Shown here: one piece after another, positions 46,627 to 55,828 of the stretch
Position numbering within the stretch: the stretch's first letter is position 1
How the letters are laid out: each line of letters begins with the position of its first letter
NCBI RefSeq assembly: GCF_019457915.1
Contig: NZ_JAHZSS010000001.1
Location: forward strand, 1 to 64,000
Length of the DNA: 64,000 nucleotides
Direction of reading: 5' to 3'
DNA from: Neiella holothuriorum
GTDB taxonomy: Bacteria; Pseudomonadota; Gammaproteobacteria; Enterobacterales; Neiellaceae
Made by a program: the position numbers and the translations under genes
Notes under the pieces: model-generated
What the model was told of the DNA's origin: nothing
The model's input: the letters and a program-made list of their open reading frames with translations, nothing else
Database searches by the model: none

Positions 46627-48546
46627 ATGAGATTAACCCAGCGTCTGACCACAATGTGGTTGGTGAGCACGCTCATAGCAGTGAGCCTGACGGCTGTGGG
46701 GATCTTGTGGTCAGTTCAGACCTTGGCACAGCAGCGCCAACAGCAGCGCATTGAACAGATTGCTCAACAAGTCGCATCTGTCTTAGCTGAATCAGAGCAG
46801 CCTACAGTCTCGTGGCAGGGCCCACCTCTTTGGTTAACCACTGCGATGGATATTGCTGCCGTGAAGGCGCTGCAAGTTCGCTATGGTGGCCACCTATTGG
46901 TTCAACTTGGCGCTCATCAACCTCAACATCGGCAAGTTCAAGTCACGCTGCACAACGACAATCGGGCGTTGCAATTAACCGCTAGTTTCAATAACCCTTG
47001 GCTCGAAGCGAGCTGGAGTTGGTATTCCGTCGCAATTTTACTGTTGATGCTGAGCCTCGTCGGTCTAACCGCATGGCGTGGTAGTTTATGGTTTGTTCGC
47101 CGGCTGCAAGAAGTCGACAACATTGGCCTTCGCGCGCAACAAATCCTCAAAGGCGAGATGGTACTTAGCGGTGAAGCCGAAGAGCGCCCGCGGGTGATTC
47201 GCCAAGCGCTAGATAAGATGGTGACCGAGCTGCTTGATGCAAGGCAAGAGCGTAGCCGATTTGATGCCTTTATGCGCACCAATACGTTTTTAGATCCGGT
47301 CACTGGCTTAGGCAATCGATTGTATTTTGACAATCAAATCAATAGCGCTATTCGAGCCGGTACCGAACATAATTCAGGCTTTGTACTGTTGCTGCAATTT
47401 AATCAGTACGATGATATTCAACAACATGAGGATCGCGAATCCTATTACGAAATCCTCAATCATATTGGCCGGTGTCTTTATGATGTTTACGATGCTTACA
47501 GCGATAGCTTTTTAGCGCGACGAGGGGAAGGTGATTATGCTGTTCTGCTCCCTGGCACACATCCGGATGATATCGAACGCTCCATTAAAAGTGTGTTTCG
47601 CTCATTGGGTAAAATCCCAATGCCAAGTTATGTGGATATAGAGCATTGTTTTCACATTGGCGTGGCGTCACTGGAAACCAGTACGGAGTCTTATCAGGTG
47701 TTAGCCGAAGCTGATATGGCGCTGCGCGCAGCACAGGTACAAGAAGCCAATACTTGGTTTATGTATCAGCGCAATGAATTACCTCGAAATGAAATTAAAG
47801 GCTCAGTACGCTGGCGCACATTGCTTGAAGAGTCCGTTCGCCGGAAGGCTTTTGTGCTGTCATCGCAGCCAGTCGTTACAGCGCTGGATGAAGACATCCA
47901 TCACTATGAAATGCTACTAAGATTGCGTGATGAAAGCGGCCAAATGATGCCTGCCCAAGTGTTTTTACCGATGGCGCGAAAGTGCGGCATGACCAGCCAA
48001 ATTGATCGCAATGCCCTGCATCAGCTGCTCAAGTTGATGCGTTACGAAGGCCGTCAGCCAACGCGCTGCAGTATCAATATTGCAATTGATTCATTGCTAG
48101 ACAGAAACTTTGGCCGCTGGATTGAACTCATTTTGATGCAATACAACGACATCATTGATCGGGTGATTGTTGAAGTGTCAGAGTATTCGTTGAATCAAAA
48201 TTACGAAGCGGCGCGGCCGATTATTCGAAAATTGAAACAGGCCGGTTGTCTCTTAGCGGTCGACCAAGTTGGACAGAAGATAGTTAGTACTAACTACATT
48301 CGAGATCTGGAAGTTGACTATTTAAAGTTGCACGCCAACCTAGTCCGCGACATCGAACAGCGCAGTGAAAACCAACTCTTTGTGCGTAGCTTGCTTGGTG
48401 CATGCGAGAACACAACGGCGCGAGTTTTTGCTCTGGCTGTTGAGACTCAGCGAGAATGGCAAACGCTGAAGTCGTTGGGTGTGTATGGCGGGCAAGGGCA
48501 TTTGTTTAGCGAAGCGTGGCGAGACAGTCCTGCATTTCTGGGATAA
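46627..48546 (+). CDS. csrD: CsrD/MshH, degenerate GGDEF-EAL protein
   Basis: A 639-residue membrane protein. Two membrane segments (about 12-33 and 134-152) enclose a periplasmic part. A GGDEF-like domain (about 230-375) follows, in which the active motif reads GEGDY, and then an EAL-like domain (about 390-630) whose catalytic ExL reads EMLLRL. Neither can make or cut c-di-GMP as judged by these motifs. In E. coli CsrD directs RNase E to the CsrB/CsrC RNAs; in Vibrio the same gene heads the MSHA locus as mshH, exactly as here. Strong SD AAGGAG. Confidence 0.92.
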   Translation: MRLTQRLTTMWLVSTLIAVSLTAVGILWSVQTLAQQRQQQRIEQIAQQVASVLAESEQPTVSWQGPPLWLTTAMDIAAVKALQVRYGGHLLVQLGAHQPQHRQVQVTLHNDNRALQLTASFNNPWLEASWSWYSVAILLLMLSLVGLTAWRGSLWFVRRLQEVDNIGLRAQQILKGEMVLSGEAEERPRVIRQALDKMVTELLDARQERSRFDAFMRTNTFLDPVTGLGNRLYFDNQINSAIRAGTEHNSGFVLLLQFNQYDDIQQHEDRESYYEILNHIGRCLYDVYDAYSDSFLARRGEGDYAVLLPGTHPDDIERSIKSVFRSLGKIPMPSYVDIEHCFHIGVASLETSTESYQVLAEADMALRAAQVQEANTWFMYQRNELPRNEIKGSVRWRTLLEESVRRKAFVLSSQPVVTALDEDIHHYEMLLRLRDESGQMMPAQVFLPMARKCGMTSQIDRNALHQLLKLMRYEGRQPTRCSINIAIDSLLDRNFGRWIELILMQYNDIIDRVIVEVSEYSLNQNYEAARPIIRKLKQAGCLLAVDQVGQKIVSTNYIRDLEVDYLKLHANLVRDIEQRSENQLFVRSLLGACENTTARVFALAVETQREWQTLKSLGVYGGQGHLFSEAWRDSPAFLG

Positions 48547-49474
48547 GCCGCTGTTGCATCCCTCGCCAACCCTGAAGGCCTCCACTGTGGTACATCAACA
48601 CGCTGCCATCGGCCGGTAATCGCTTGGCCGCAACTTCTTGAATCACCGCATAAGCCAACTTAGCCGTGTAAACAGGGTCGAGTAACACACCTGTGCGGTC
48701 ATAAAATGCAGCAATAAACTGCTGCAATTGCGCGGGTAAGCGGGCAAATCCGCCCCATTCATAGCCGGTAAGCCAACATATTGCAGGCTGTAATGATTGG
48801 TTATGACCGATCTCAGACTGCACTTCTACTTGCTCTAGCAGCGAAGCGATTCGATGAGGTAGGCTGGCGTCACGCACCGCTGGTACCAACAACAGTTTTT
48901 GCCCCGCAGCTAAACCGTGTTGTAATCCAGCCGCTGTGCCGCCACTACCAACCGCTGCGGCAATATAGCGAAACTGGCGCGTTCGTTCATCAAGTAGCTC
49001 AGCAACGCCAGTCAACGCGCTAACGGCACTACCACCTTCTGGCAGGATATGATGGCCCGGCAACGCCCAAGTGAGTTGTTGCTCGGGCTGATGTCGCAGG
49101 CGGTAATCGGCTCGAGTTACGGGATGAATGGTTGCGCCCCAACGCTGACAGTCTGCTAGGGTCGCCGATTGTGCTGCTGATGCCTCCTCACCACGGATCA
49201 CGAGCTGGCATGGCAAGCCTAACTGCTGGCAAGCATAAGCAAGAGCATGGGCATGATTGGAATAGGCGCCGCCAAAACTTGTGATGCCTTTGGCACCTGC
49301 CGCAATGGCTTGTTGAAGGGGATATTTTAACTTGCGTAACTTGTTGCCACTAACGACGGCATGATTCACGTCATCACGCATAACGCTTATTTGAGCCGAA
49401 AACCCGCACCAGAACGAGATATCCAATGCCATAATTGGGCTGGGCTTCACTGTCTCGAACAGAGAATAAAACAT
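48506..49474 (-). CDS. PLP-dependent ACC deaminase / D-cysteine desulfhydrase family enzyme
   Basis: About 322 residues. The PLP-binding Lys lies in SGNKLRKLKYPL and the following Asn motif in SFGGAYSNHAHALAY, both typical of this family. The reaction is either deamination of D-cysteine to pyruvate, H2S and ammonia, or opening of aminocyclopropane carboxylate; motifs alone do not decide. ATG at 49474 is used; GTG at 49483 is possible. Its 3' end overlaps the end of csrD by 41 bases in convergent orientation. It lies on the strand opposite to the MSHA genes on both sides. Confidence 0.85.
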   Translation of the reverse strand: MFYSLFETVKPSPIMALDISFWCGFSAQISVMRDDVNHAVVSGNKLRKLKYPLQQAIAAGAKGITSFGGAYSNHAHALAYACQQLGLPCQLVIRGEEASAAQSATLADCQRWGATIHPVTRADYRLRHQPEQQLTWALPGHHILPEGGSAVSALTGVAELLDERTRQFRYIAAAVGSGGTAAGLQHGLAAGQKLLLVPAVRDASLPHRIASLLEQVEVQSEIGHNQSLQPAICWLTGYEWGGFARLPAQLQQFIAAFYDRTGVLLDPVYTAKLAYAVIQEVAAKRLPADGSVLMYHSGGLQGWRGMQQRLIPEMQDCLATLR

Positions 49475-49543
49475 TTGTTGCACTTACCCATGAATATCAG
49501 ATAATTGAAACATTCTGCCACAACTTGGTGATGCCCGAATCGC

Positions 49544-50482
49544 ATGGATGTACCCGGCTGGTTAAAACCTACCTCAGACTGTCAGTTATTCATCGGTCTC
49601 TCTGCGTCGCAAGCTACCGTTTTGCTGTCGGCAAAGGGCAAAAGTATTGACCGAATTGTCATTCCTGAACAAACAGCTTCCGCTTGTTTTGAACCGCTTC
49701 AACAACTGCTCGTTCAACATAAATTTAAACGTCCCGATGTCACTTTAGTGTTAGCCGATGACTGTTATCAGCAAGCTGAGCTTGATAAACCAGCCGTGCC
49801 TGATGAGGAAGTCGCCGCTGCATTGCAATGGTCCGTCAAAGAACTGATCAGCATTGAGCCCGACAATATGCAGCTCGATTACTATGACATGGCGACGGCT
49901 GGGACACGCAAACAAGTCATGGTGATAGCAGCCGAACGCGAGTGGCTAAAAGACTGGGGCCACATGTTGGTCAGTAAGCTGCGGGGGCAGTTGCAACAAG
50001 TGTTGGTTGAAGAGTTGTCGTTACTCAATTTGTTTTCAGAGGACGAAGTACCAACTGTGCTGCTATGGCAAAAGCCAGGCCGTGAAGTGCGTTTGCTGCT
50101 GATTCACAAACAACAACTCTATTTATCGCGCAGTTTACGAGGCTCTGCCAATCTGGAAAACATGGCCTCAGAAATACTACCGAGTGTGATCGATAGCCTC
50201 AGCCTAGAGGTGCAGCGGGCGCTCGATTATTTCGAAAGTAATTTAAGGCAACCTCCTGTGAAGCTAGTGAAGCTGGCGGTACCAGAGGCTTGTCGTCAGT
50301 TAGTACAGCAGCATATGTCTGCTAATCTAGCAGTTGCCGTTGCGCCGCTTGATGAAGAGACTTTGGCAGATTTTAACCCGACTGAAGATGTTGCCGTATT
50401 GCCGTTACTGGCGGCTCGCATGGGGCAAATGACAACTGCGCAGTCAGAGCTTGAAGCCACAGAGGTTGAGCCGACGCTATGA
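49544..50482 (+). CDS. mshI: MSHA biogenesis protein MshI (PilM-like)
   Basis: 312 residues resembling an actin-like/GspL cytoplasmic domain (DCQLFIGLSASQATVLL at the start). In type IV pilus systems PilM-type proteins link the assembly ATPase to the inner-membrane PilN/PilO complex. The gene overlaps the next by four bases (ATGA). No clear ribosome site; the ATG at 49544 is the first possible start. Confidence 0.85.
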   Translation: MDVPGWLKPTSDCQLFIGLSASQATVLLSAKGKSIDRIVIPEQTASACFEPLQQLLVQHKFKRPDVTLVLADDCYQQAELDKPAVPDEEVAAALQWSVKELISIEPDNMQLDYYDMATAGTRKQVMVIAAEREWLKDWGHMLVSKLRGQLQQVLVEELSLLNLFSEDEVPTVLLWQKPGREVRLLLIHKQQLYLSRSLRGSANLENMASEILPSVIDSLSLEVQRALDYFESNLRQPPVKLVKLAVPEACRQLVQQHMSANLAVAVAPLDEETLADFNPTEDVAVLPLLAARMGQMTTAQSELEATEVEPTL

Positions 50483-51138
50483 AGAAGCAAGTCGACCTAT
50501 TCTCACCACAACTCGTCCCCCGGCAACTGCGTATTAACGCACGATTGGTAGCCGGTGTTTGGGGTGTATTAATTGCCATTATGGTGTTTGCTGGCGTCAG
50601 TAGCTCAATGGTCGTTACTTCGACTGAGCAAGAAGCTGCAAGCGCGACTCGGGCAAAAAGAAGCTTAGAGCAGCAATATCAAAATTTGATGGCCGCACAA
50701 GCCGCTCGTAAAGTGTCGCCAGAACTGTTGGCAGCTTTTGAACAAGCCAAACGCGAAGCGAGTATCAAAGGTAAATTATTACGCTTGGTGGCGGAAAGTG
50801 AACAAACCCATGAGCAGCCTTATTCGGCGCTCATGGCTGACTTGGCGTCCGTTGACGAGCCTCGAATTTGGTTACAGCAGATAGCCATTACCGGTCAACA
50901 GTTAACCTTGGTTGGTATGGCCGCCGAAGCTGAATTAATCCCTGGATGGATTCAGCAGGTTGGAGAACAAGGCTACTTGAAAGGTAAAAGTTTTAATCAA
51001 CTGGTGATCAGCGAACAAGAACAACAGCATTCCTTCTCGTTACGTACCGTGCCGGCAGCTACTAGCGGTCACACTGCCAATGCGAGTCGCAAAGCAACTG
51101 CATCAACAAGCCCACTTCCCGGAGGGCTGAAGCAATGA
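50479..51138 (+). CDS. mshI2: MSHA protein, PilN-like
   Basis: 219 residues with a short cytoplasmic N-terminus (QVDLFSPQLVPRQLRIN), one membrane segment at about 30-50 (VWGVLIAIMVFAGVSSSMVV) and a periplasmic coiled coil, the PilN architecture. PilN pairs with the PilO-like protein encoded next; the start overlaps mshI by four bases, so translation is coupled. Confidence 0.85.
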   Translation: MKKQVDLFSPQLVPRQLRINARLVAGVWGVLIAIMVFAGVSSSMVVTSTEQEAASATRAKRSLEQQYQNLMAAQAARKVSPELLAAFEQAKREASIKGKLLRLVAESEQTHEQPYSALMADLASVDEPRIWLQQIAITGQQLTLVGMAAEAELIPGWIQQVGEQGYLKGKSFNQLVISEQEQQHSFSLRTVPAATSGHTANASRKATASTSPLPGGLKQ

Positions 51139-51788
51139 ATGAACAACTTCAAAAGCTAGAAAGTCGCTACAACGAAATGACACCGCGCGAACGCGGGTTG
51201 ATTTTTGGTGCCGGCTTAGTGCTGATCAGCATGGTGCTGTATTCCTTGTGGATTGGCCCCAACATGGATCGCGCAGCGTCGCTCGAGCGCAAATTAGCCA
51301 GCCAGCAGCAAGACAGTGAAACATTAACGCGTCAGATCGATATGCTGAAAGAAGCATTAAATCGCGATCCCAACGAAGCAACACAGCATCAACTGGATGA
51401 GCAGAACGAGCATATCAGCAAGCTCGATACAGAATTGAAAGCGTTGACGGTCGACTTAGTGGCCGCTGAACAAATGTTACCTGTGCTGCGCAGCCTGCTT
51501 GCAACATCGCGTGACGTCTCATTGATTGGCTTAACCTCGATTCCCGGCGAACCGGTGCTTGCAGCACAGGATGAAGCCGACACAGATATTGGTATGTATC
51601 GTCATGGCGTGACCATCGAAGTGTCCGGTAGTTTTTTCGATATATACCGTTTACTCGAATCCATAGAAGCGTCGCCATGGCGTTTTTATTGGCAAGCGTT
51701 TGATTATCAAGTTGCGGAGTACCCGAATGCTAAAGTGCGCATTGTGCTGTACACCTTAAGTACCAACGAGGACTACATCCGTGTGTAA
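51135..51788 (+). CDS. mshJ: MSHA biogenesis protein MshJ (PilO-like)
   Basis: 217 residues: cytoplasmic helix (YNEMTPRERGLIFGAG), membrane segment at about 22-42, periplasmic coiled coil and a ferredoxin-like C-terminal part, as in PilO/GspM proteins. Overlaps the previous gene by four bases and the next by up to eight. Confidence 0.88.
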   Translation: MNEQLQKLESRYNEMTPRERGLIFGAGLVLISMVLYSLWIGPNMDRAASLERKLASQQQDSETLTRQIDMLKEALNRDPNEATQHQLDEQNEHISKLDTELKALTVDLVAAEQMLPVLRSLLATSRDVSLIGLTSIPGEPVLAAQDEADTDIGMYRHGVTIEVSGSFFDIYRLLESIEASPWRFYWQAFDYQVAEYPNAKVRIVLYTLSTNEDYIRV

Positions 51789-52113
51789 TCGAGCAACTAT
51801 GATAGTTACAGCGAGTTTGATGTTGCTCAGCACCAATCTAACCGCTGAGCAAACCAAACTGGTTGATCCAACAAGGCCTGCGAACTATCAGCGCAGCGCC
51901 TCGGCCAATGATGGTTTTTCGGCATTGAAATTACAGCAGGTAGTGGCGTCGTCAACGCGTAAGTTTGCGGTGATCGATGGTCAAAAAGTTACTGCGGGGC
52001 AGCAAGTTGGCGAATATAAAATTATTGATATTCAGCCGAAGCACGTGGTGCTGCAACAGTCCGATGGAAGTCAGGTTACGCTGACCCTATTCACTAACAT
52101 TAAACAACAATAA
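51781..52113 (+). CDS. mshK: MSHA biogenesis protein MshK (PilP-like)
   Basis: A small exported protein, 110 residues from GTG 51781 or 104 from ATG 51799; the signal peptide MIVTASLMLLSTNLTA fits the latter start. The mature part starts with LVDPTRPANY and has an HR-domain-like fold (QKVTAGQQVGEYKIIDI). PilP-like proteins connect the inner-membrane complex to the secretin encoded next. Confidence 0.82.
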   Translation: MCNRATMIVTASLMLLSTNLTAEQTKLVDPTRPANYQRSASANDGFSALKLQQVVASSTRKFAVIDGQKVTAGQQVGEYKIIDIQPKHVVLQQSDGSQVTLTLFTNIKQQ

Positions 52114-52116
52114 TTG

Positions 52117-53781
52117 ATGCGCGACATGATGAAGTTGAATTTGAAATGGCTAGTTGCAACTGGAATCGCGATGGCGACCCTGCTGGGTTGTGAGTCAGTG
52201 GTGAAATCGCCTGATGAGATCCAGCAAGAAGTTCAGGCAACCAATAAGCAGTTAGAACAACAAGCAGAGCGTCCTGTTTTGCCGTCAGAAGTCTTGCAGG
52301 AGTTAATGCAGCCGCCATTAATGCAAGCCACGCCTGCGGTGGCAGAAATACGCTTCAGCATCGGCGCCGATAAAGTAGAAGCGTCAACCTTCTTCGCAAG
52401 TTTAGTGGACGGTACGCCTTATTCCGCCGCCATTCACCCAGATGTCAGCGGACAAATTACCCTTAACCTCAACCAAGTGACGCTGCAGGAAGCGTTGCAA
52501 GTGGTTCAATCCATGTACGGTTACGACATTCAGCGCACTGGCAATGTGTTGCAAGTATTTCCTGCGGAATTACGAACCGAAACCTTTAATGTTAACTACT
52601 TGATGTTGACCCGCTTTGGCCGTTCGCGCACCACCATTAACTCTTCAAGCTTGGTCGATGCAGACGAAGATAGTGACAGTGATTCATCAGACAGTGGCAG
52701 TAGCTCTGGCAGCTCGTCTTCGGGGTCTAGCAGCTCCGATTCAACGGCTGCTGCGGGTACGGTGATTCAAACTTATTCAGAAAGCGATTTTTGGAGTGAG
52801 CTGGAAGAGTCCGTTCGTCTGATGTTGGGCTCGGCGGGTGAAGGCCGCGCGGTGATTTCAACGCCACAATCAGGTTTGTTAACGGTACGTGCGATGCCGT
52901 CTGAGCTGTCGCAAATTAGCCGCTTTATCAATCGCCTGCAAAATCGCGTACAGCGGCAAGTGCTGTTGGAAGCAAAAATCCTCGAAGTGAAATTGTCAGA
53001 TGGCTATCAACAAGGCATCAACTGGTCGGCTTTGGCCAGTGGTTCGGCTGGGTTTAGTGGCGGCTTTACCGGAACCACACCTGGTAACGAGATTAGCCAA
53101 GCCATTGGTGGTGTGTTCTCGCTGGGTTATCAAAGCTCCAATTTCACGGCGGTGATTGACATGTTGTCGACGCAAGGCAATGTCAACGTGCTATCGAGCC
53201 CACGCATTTCGGCAGCGAATAACCAAAAAGCGGTCATCAAAGTGGGTACCGATGAGTATTTCGTCACCGAAGTCTCAACCACTACCACTACGGGCAACTC
53301 CACAACCACAACGCCAGAAGTGGAACTAACGCCATTTTTTGAAGGGATAGCATTGGATGTCACGCCGCAGATTGATGATTTAGGTGCGGTCTTGTTACAC
53401 GTGCACCCATCGGTGACCGACATTAGCGAGCAAACCAAAGTGATTTCGATTTTTGGCGAAGACTTAGAATTACCGCTAGCGGTCAGTGATATTCGCGAGA
53501 CCGATACCATCGTTCGCGCCAATAGTGGGGATGTAGTTGTGATTGGTGGCCTGATGAGCACCTTGCGCACCCAAGCCGACTCTAAGATCCCGCTGCTCGG
53601 TGATATTCCACTGATGGGTGGTTTGTTTACCAATCAGTCCGAAGTTGAAGAAAAACATGAGCTGGTGATTTTGATCCGCCCAACCATTGTTGAAACCGAC
53701 TACGGCCTCCCGATGATGCGTCAAACCAACGATAACTTAAATAATTGGTATCAGGACGCTCAAAAGCGGTTCTACGATTAA
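52117..53781 (+). CDS. mshL: MSHA secretin MshL
   Basis: A 554-residue outer-membrane channel for the pilus, a lipoprotein by its lipobox (TLLGC near residue 27). An N-terminal secretin/STN-like domain is followed by a Ser/Asp/Gly-rich linker (about 185-215). The secretin barrel follows, with the hallmark VVIGGL and the lip segment KIPLLGDIPLMGGLF. The start is given as ATG 52117; a TTG at 52114 or ATG at 52126 is equally possible. It ends where mshM begins (TAATG). Confidence 0.93.
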   Translation: MRDMMKLNLKWLVATGIAMATLLGCESVVKSPDEIQQEVQATNKQLEQQAERPVLPSEVLQELMQPPLMQATPAVAEIRFSIGADKVEASTFFASLVDGTPYSAAIHPDVSGQITLNLNQVTLQEALQVVQSMYGYDIQRTGNVLQVFPAELRTETFNVNYLMLTRFGRSRTTINSSSLVDADEDSDSDSSDSGSSSGSSSSGSSSSDSTAAAGTVIQTYSESDFWSELEESVRLMLGSAGEGRAVISTPQSGLLTVRAMPSELSQISRFINRLQNRVQRQVLLEAKILEVKLSDGYQQGINWSALASGSAGFSGGFTGTTPGNEISQAIGGVFSLGYQSSNFTAVIDMLSTQGNVNVLSSPRISAANNQKAVIKVGTDEYFVTEVSTTTTTGNSTTTTPEVELTPFFEGIALDVTPQIDDLGAVLLHVHPSVTDISEQTKVISIFGEDLELPLAVSDIRETDTIVRANSGDVVVIGGLMSTLRTQADSKIPLLGDIPLMGGLFTNQSEVEEKHELVILIRPTIVETDYGLPMMRQTNDNLNNWYQDAQKRFYD

Positions 53782-54626
53782 TGATGTACTTGGAGCATTT
53801 TGGCCTGACTGAATTGCCGTATTCGCTAACCCCGAACACGGCACTCTATTGTTCCTTACCGCCTCACGAAGAAGCGTTAGAAACGCTGCTAATGGCGTTG
53901 CATAGCGGCGAAGGAATATTGAAAATCGTTGGCGAAGTCGGCACCGGCAAAACCTTATTGTGCCGCAAATTGCTCAACGAATTGCCCGACCATATCCAGC
54001 CAGCCTACATTCCAAACCCTTACTTACAACCTGATGAATTGCGCTGGTCGCTCGCGCTAGAGCTTGGCTTGGAATTGGAGCAAGGAGCCAACCAATTACA
54101 GTTAACTCAGGCGATTCAGCAACGTTTAGTGGAGCTGCATGATCAGGGCAAGCAGGTGGTGTTACTGCTCGATGAAGCTCAGGCCATTCCAGCCGAGGGA
54201 CTCGAAGCGTTGCGATTGTTTACCAACTTAGAAACTGAGCGCCGCAAATTATTGCAGTTAGTGTTGTTTGGTCAGCCTGAACTCGATCAGCGTTTGGCCG
54301 ATAAAAGCCTACGCCAATTGCGTCAGCGTATTAGCTTTTCGTGTCAATTACGGCCCTTACATAAACATGAAGTGGGCCCTTACATTCATCACCGAATGCT
54401 AGCCGCAGGTTATCGTGGTGCACCGGTTTTCGGCAACATCGCGGCTCGCATGATCTATCGCGCCAGTCGAGGTATTCCGCGCCTAGTGAATATGATTTGC
54501 CATAAGAGCCTGATCCTGAGTTACGGCAAAGGCAATCGCCAAGTGGGTGCCACAATGGTTTGGCGCGCGATACAGGATACGGAAGATGCGTCTTTGTTGA
54601 TGCCTCGTTACGGGAGGCAAACATGA
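53781..54626 (+). CDS. mshM: MSHA biogenesis ATPase MshM (ExeA-like)
   Basis: A 281-residue AAA+ ATPase: Walker A GEVGTGKTLL and Walker B VVLLLDEAQ, with sensor region LVLFGQPELDQRL. ExeA relatives help place secretins in the cell wall. ATG at 53781 overlaps the mshL stop, so I prefer it over the upstream frame. Confidence 0.9.
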   Translation: MMYLEHFGLTELPYSLTPNTALYCSLPPHEEALETLLMALHSGEGILKIVGEVGTGKTLLCRKLLNELPDHIQPAYIPNPYLQPDELRWSLALELGLELEQGANQLQLTQAIQQRLVELHDQGKQVVLLLDEAQAIPAEGLEALRLFTNLETERRKLLQLVLFGQPELDQRLADKSLRQLRQRISFSCQLRPLHKHEVGPYIHHRMLAAGYRGAPVFGNIAARMIYRASRGIPRLVNMICHKSLILSYGKGNRQVGATMVWRAIQDTEDASLLMPRYGRQT

Positions 54627-55828
54627 GTGTCATTAATCAAATGCTGCGCGATCTGGAAGATCGTAAGCAACCGAAAGAAAACGTTGAACAGCCGGTGTTT
54701 AGCGCGCCGGTTCCGTCACCGTGGCCAGCGCGACTGGTCTTGTTGATCGTTATCATTGTGGTAGCTGCTGCCATCTGGTGGTTTGGTTTTGCTCATTCGC
54801 CGAGCACGCAACCTAAGGCTGCGCCGCAAACTCCAGCTGAGCCAAGCGTTGTGGCTAAACAAGCTGTCGTGCCTGCAGCGAACAAACCAGCAGATGAACT
54901 GACTCAAAAAACATCTCCGCCAATCGCAGGTGCTAAAAATCAGCCGCCGCAACAGCAGACCGACAGTCCCCAAGCGCAGGTCACCGCGAAGAAGCCTGCG
55001 TTGGAATCAGCGGAAACAAAGCAACCTCCTGCGCAACAGCGTGCTGCAGAGACCACTCCCGAAGCTGAAGCCATAGTAACCAAATCAGCACAAACGCCAG
55101 CAGCCCCTACGGCCACTAAAGCGCCTGAAACCACGCCTAAAAGTGAAGTTTCGCCGCCAGCCGATGTCGTCAGTAATAAACCAAATCAGGCGCCAGCCTC
55201 TAGTGGCAAAGCAAAAGTGAAGTTATCGGCCATGACAGCTGCTCAATCGGCCGAATTACAGTTGAACGAAGCGCGCGGCTATGCCGCCAACGGCCGTCTC
55301 AAAGATTCCGAGAATGCCTATCGCACGGTGTTAACTCGCAACCCTAAACTCACTAATGCGCGGTTAGAAATGGTGGCGTTGTTAACCCAACAGCGACAAG
55401 AAGCCAAAGCCTTGCAACTAGTCGACGAAGGCTTGCGCTACTTACCCACAGATGCACAGCTAACCACCGTCAAAGCGCAGTTACTACTCACTATCGGGCG
55501 CACGGAAGAAGCATGGGATGCGTTGCAACCGTTGAATGAATCACAAGTTCAAGAAATGGGCTTTTTTATTATCAAAGCTGGCTTGGCGAGCCAACGCAGT
55601 GAATTTGAAGTGGCTTATCGCAATTATTCTCGATTGACCATCAAAGATCCGGCTCAAGGCCGCTGGTGGTTAGGTAAAGCGATTAGTGCCGAGCAAATGG
55701 GAAATAACGCCGAGGCTGTTGAAGGATATCGGCGCGCATTAACAAGCTCAGGCTTAAGCGCTGGCTCAATGCAATATGCTCAGCACCGGTTAGATATGTT
55801 AGGAACGCAGTCTCATGGCAAAAATTAA
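54623..55828 (+). CDS. mshN: MSHA biogenesis protein MshN (TPR)
   Basis: 401 residues from ATG 54623, which overlaps the mshM stop and has GGGAGG upstream. A cytoplasmic start (SVINQMLRDLEDRKQP), one membrane helix (LVLLIVIIVVAAAIWWFGF), a long Ala/Pro/Gln/Thr-rich periplasmic linker of low complexity, and tetratricopeptide repeats in the last 180 residues. It probably scaffolds secretin assembly. Confidence 0.88.
   Translation: MSVINQMLRDLEDRKQPKENVEQPVFSAPVPSPWPARLVLLIVIIVVAAAIWWFGFAHSPSTQPKAAPQTPAEPSVVAKQAVVPAANKPADELTQKTSPPIAGAKNQPPQQQTDSPQAQVTAKKPALESAETKQPPAQQRAAETTPEAEAIVTKSAQTPAAPTATKAPETTPKSEVSPPADVVSNKPNQAPASSGKAKVKLSAMTAAQSAELQLNEARGYAANGRLKDSENAYRTVLTRNPKLTNARLEMVALLTQQRQEAKALQLVDEGLRYLPTDAQLTTVKAQLLLTIGRTEEAWDALQPLNESQVQEMGFFIIKAGLASQRSEFEVAYRNYSRLTIKDPAQGRWWLGKAISAEQMGNNAEAVEGYRRALTSSGLSAGSMQYAQHRLDMLGTQSHGKN

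Noticed and set aside
53130-53633. 167-codon antisense frame inside the mshL secretin gene
   Set aside because: Antisense to well-conserved secretin sequence, Ser/Thr/Val-rich composition, no ribosome site; a shadow frame.
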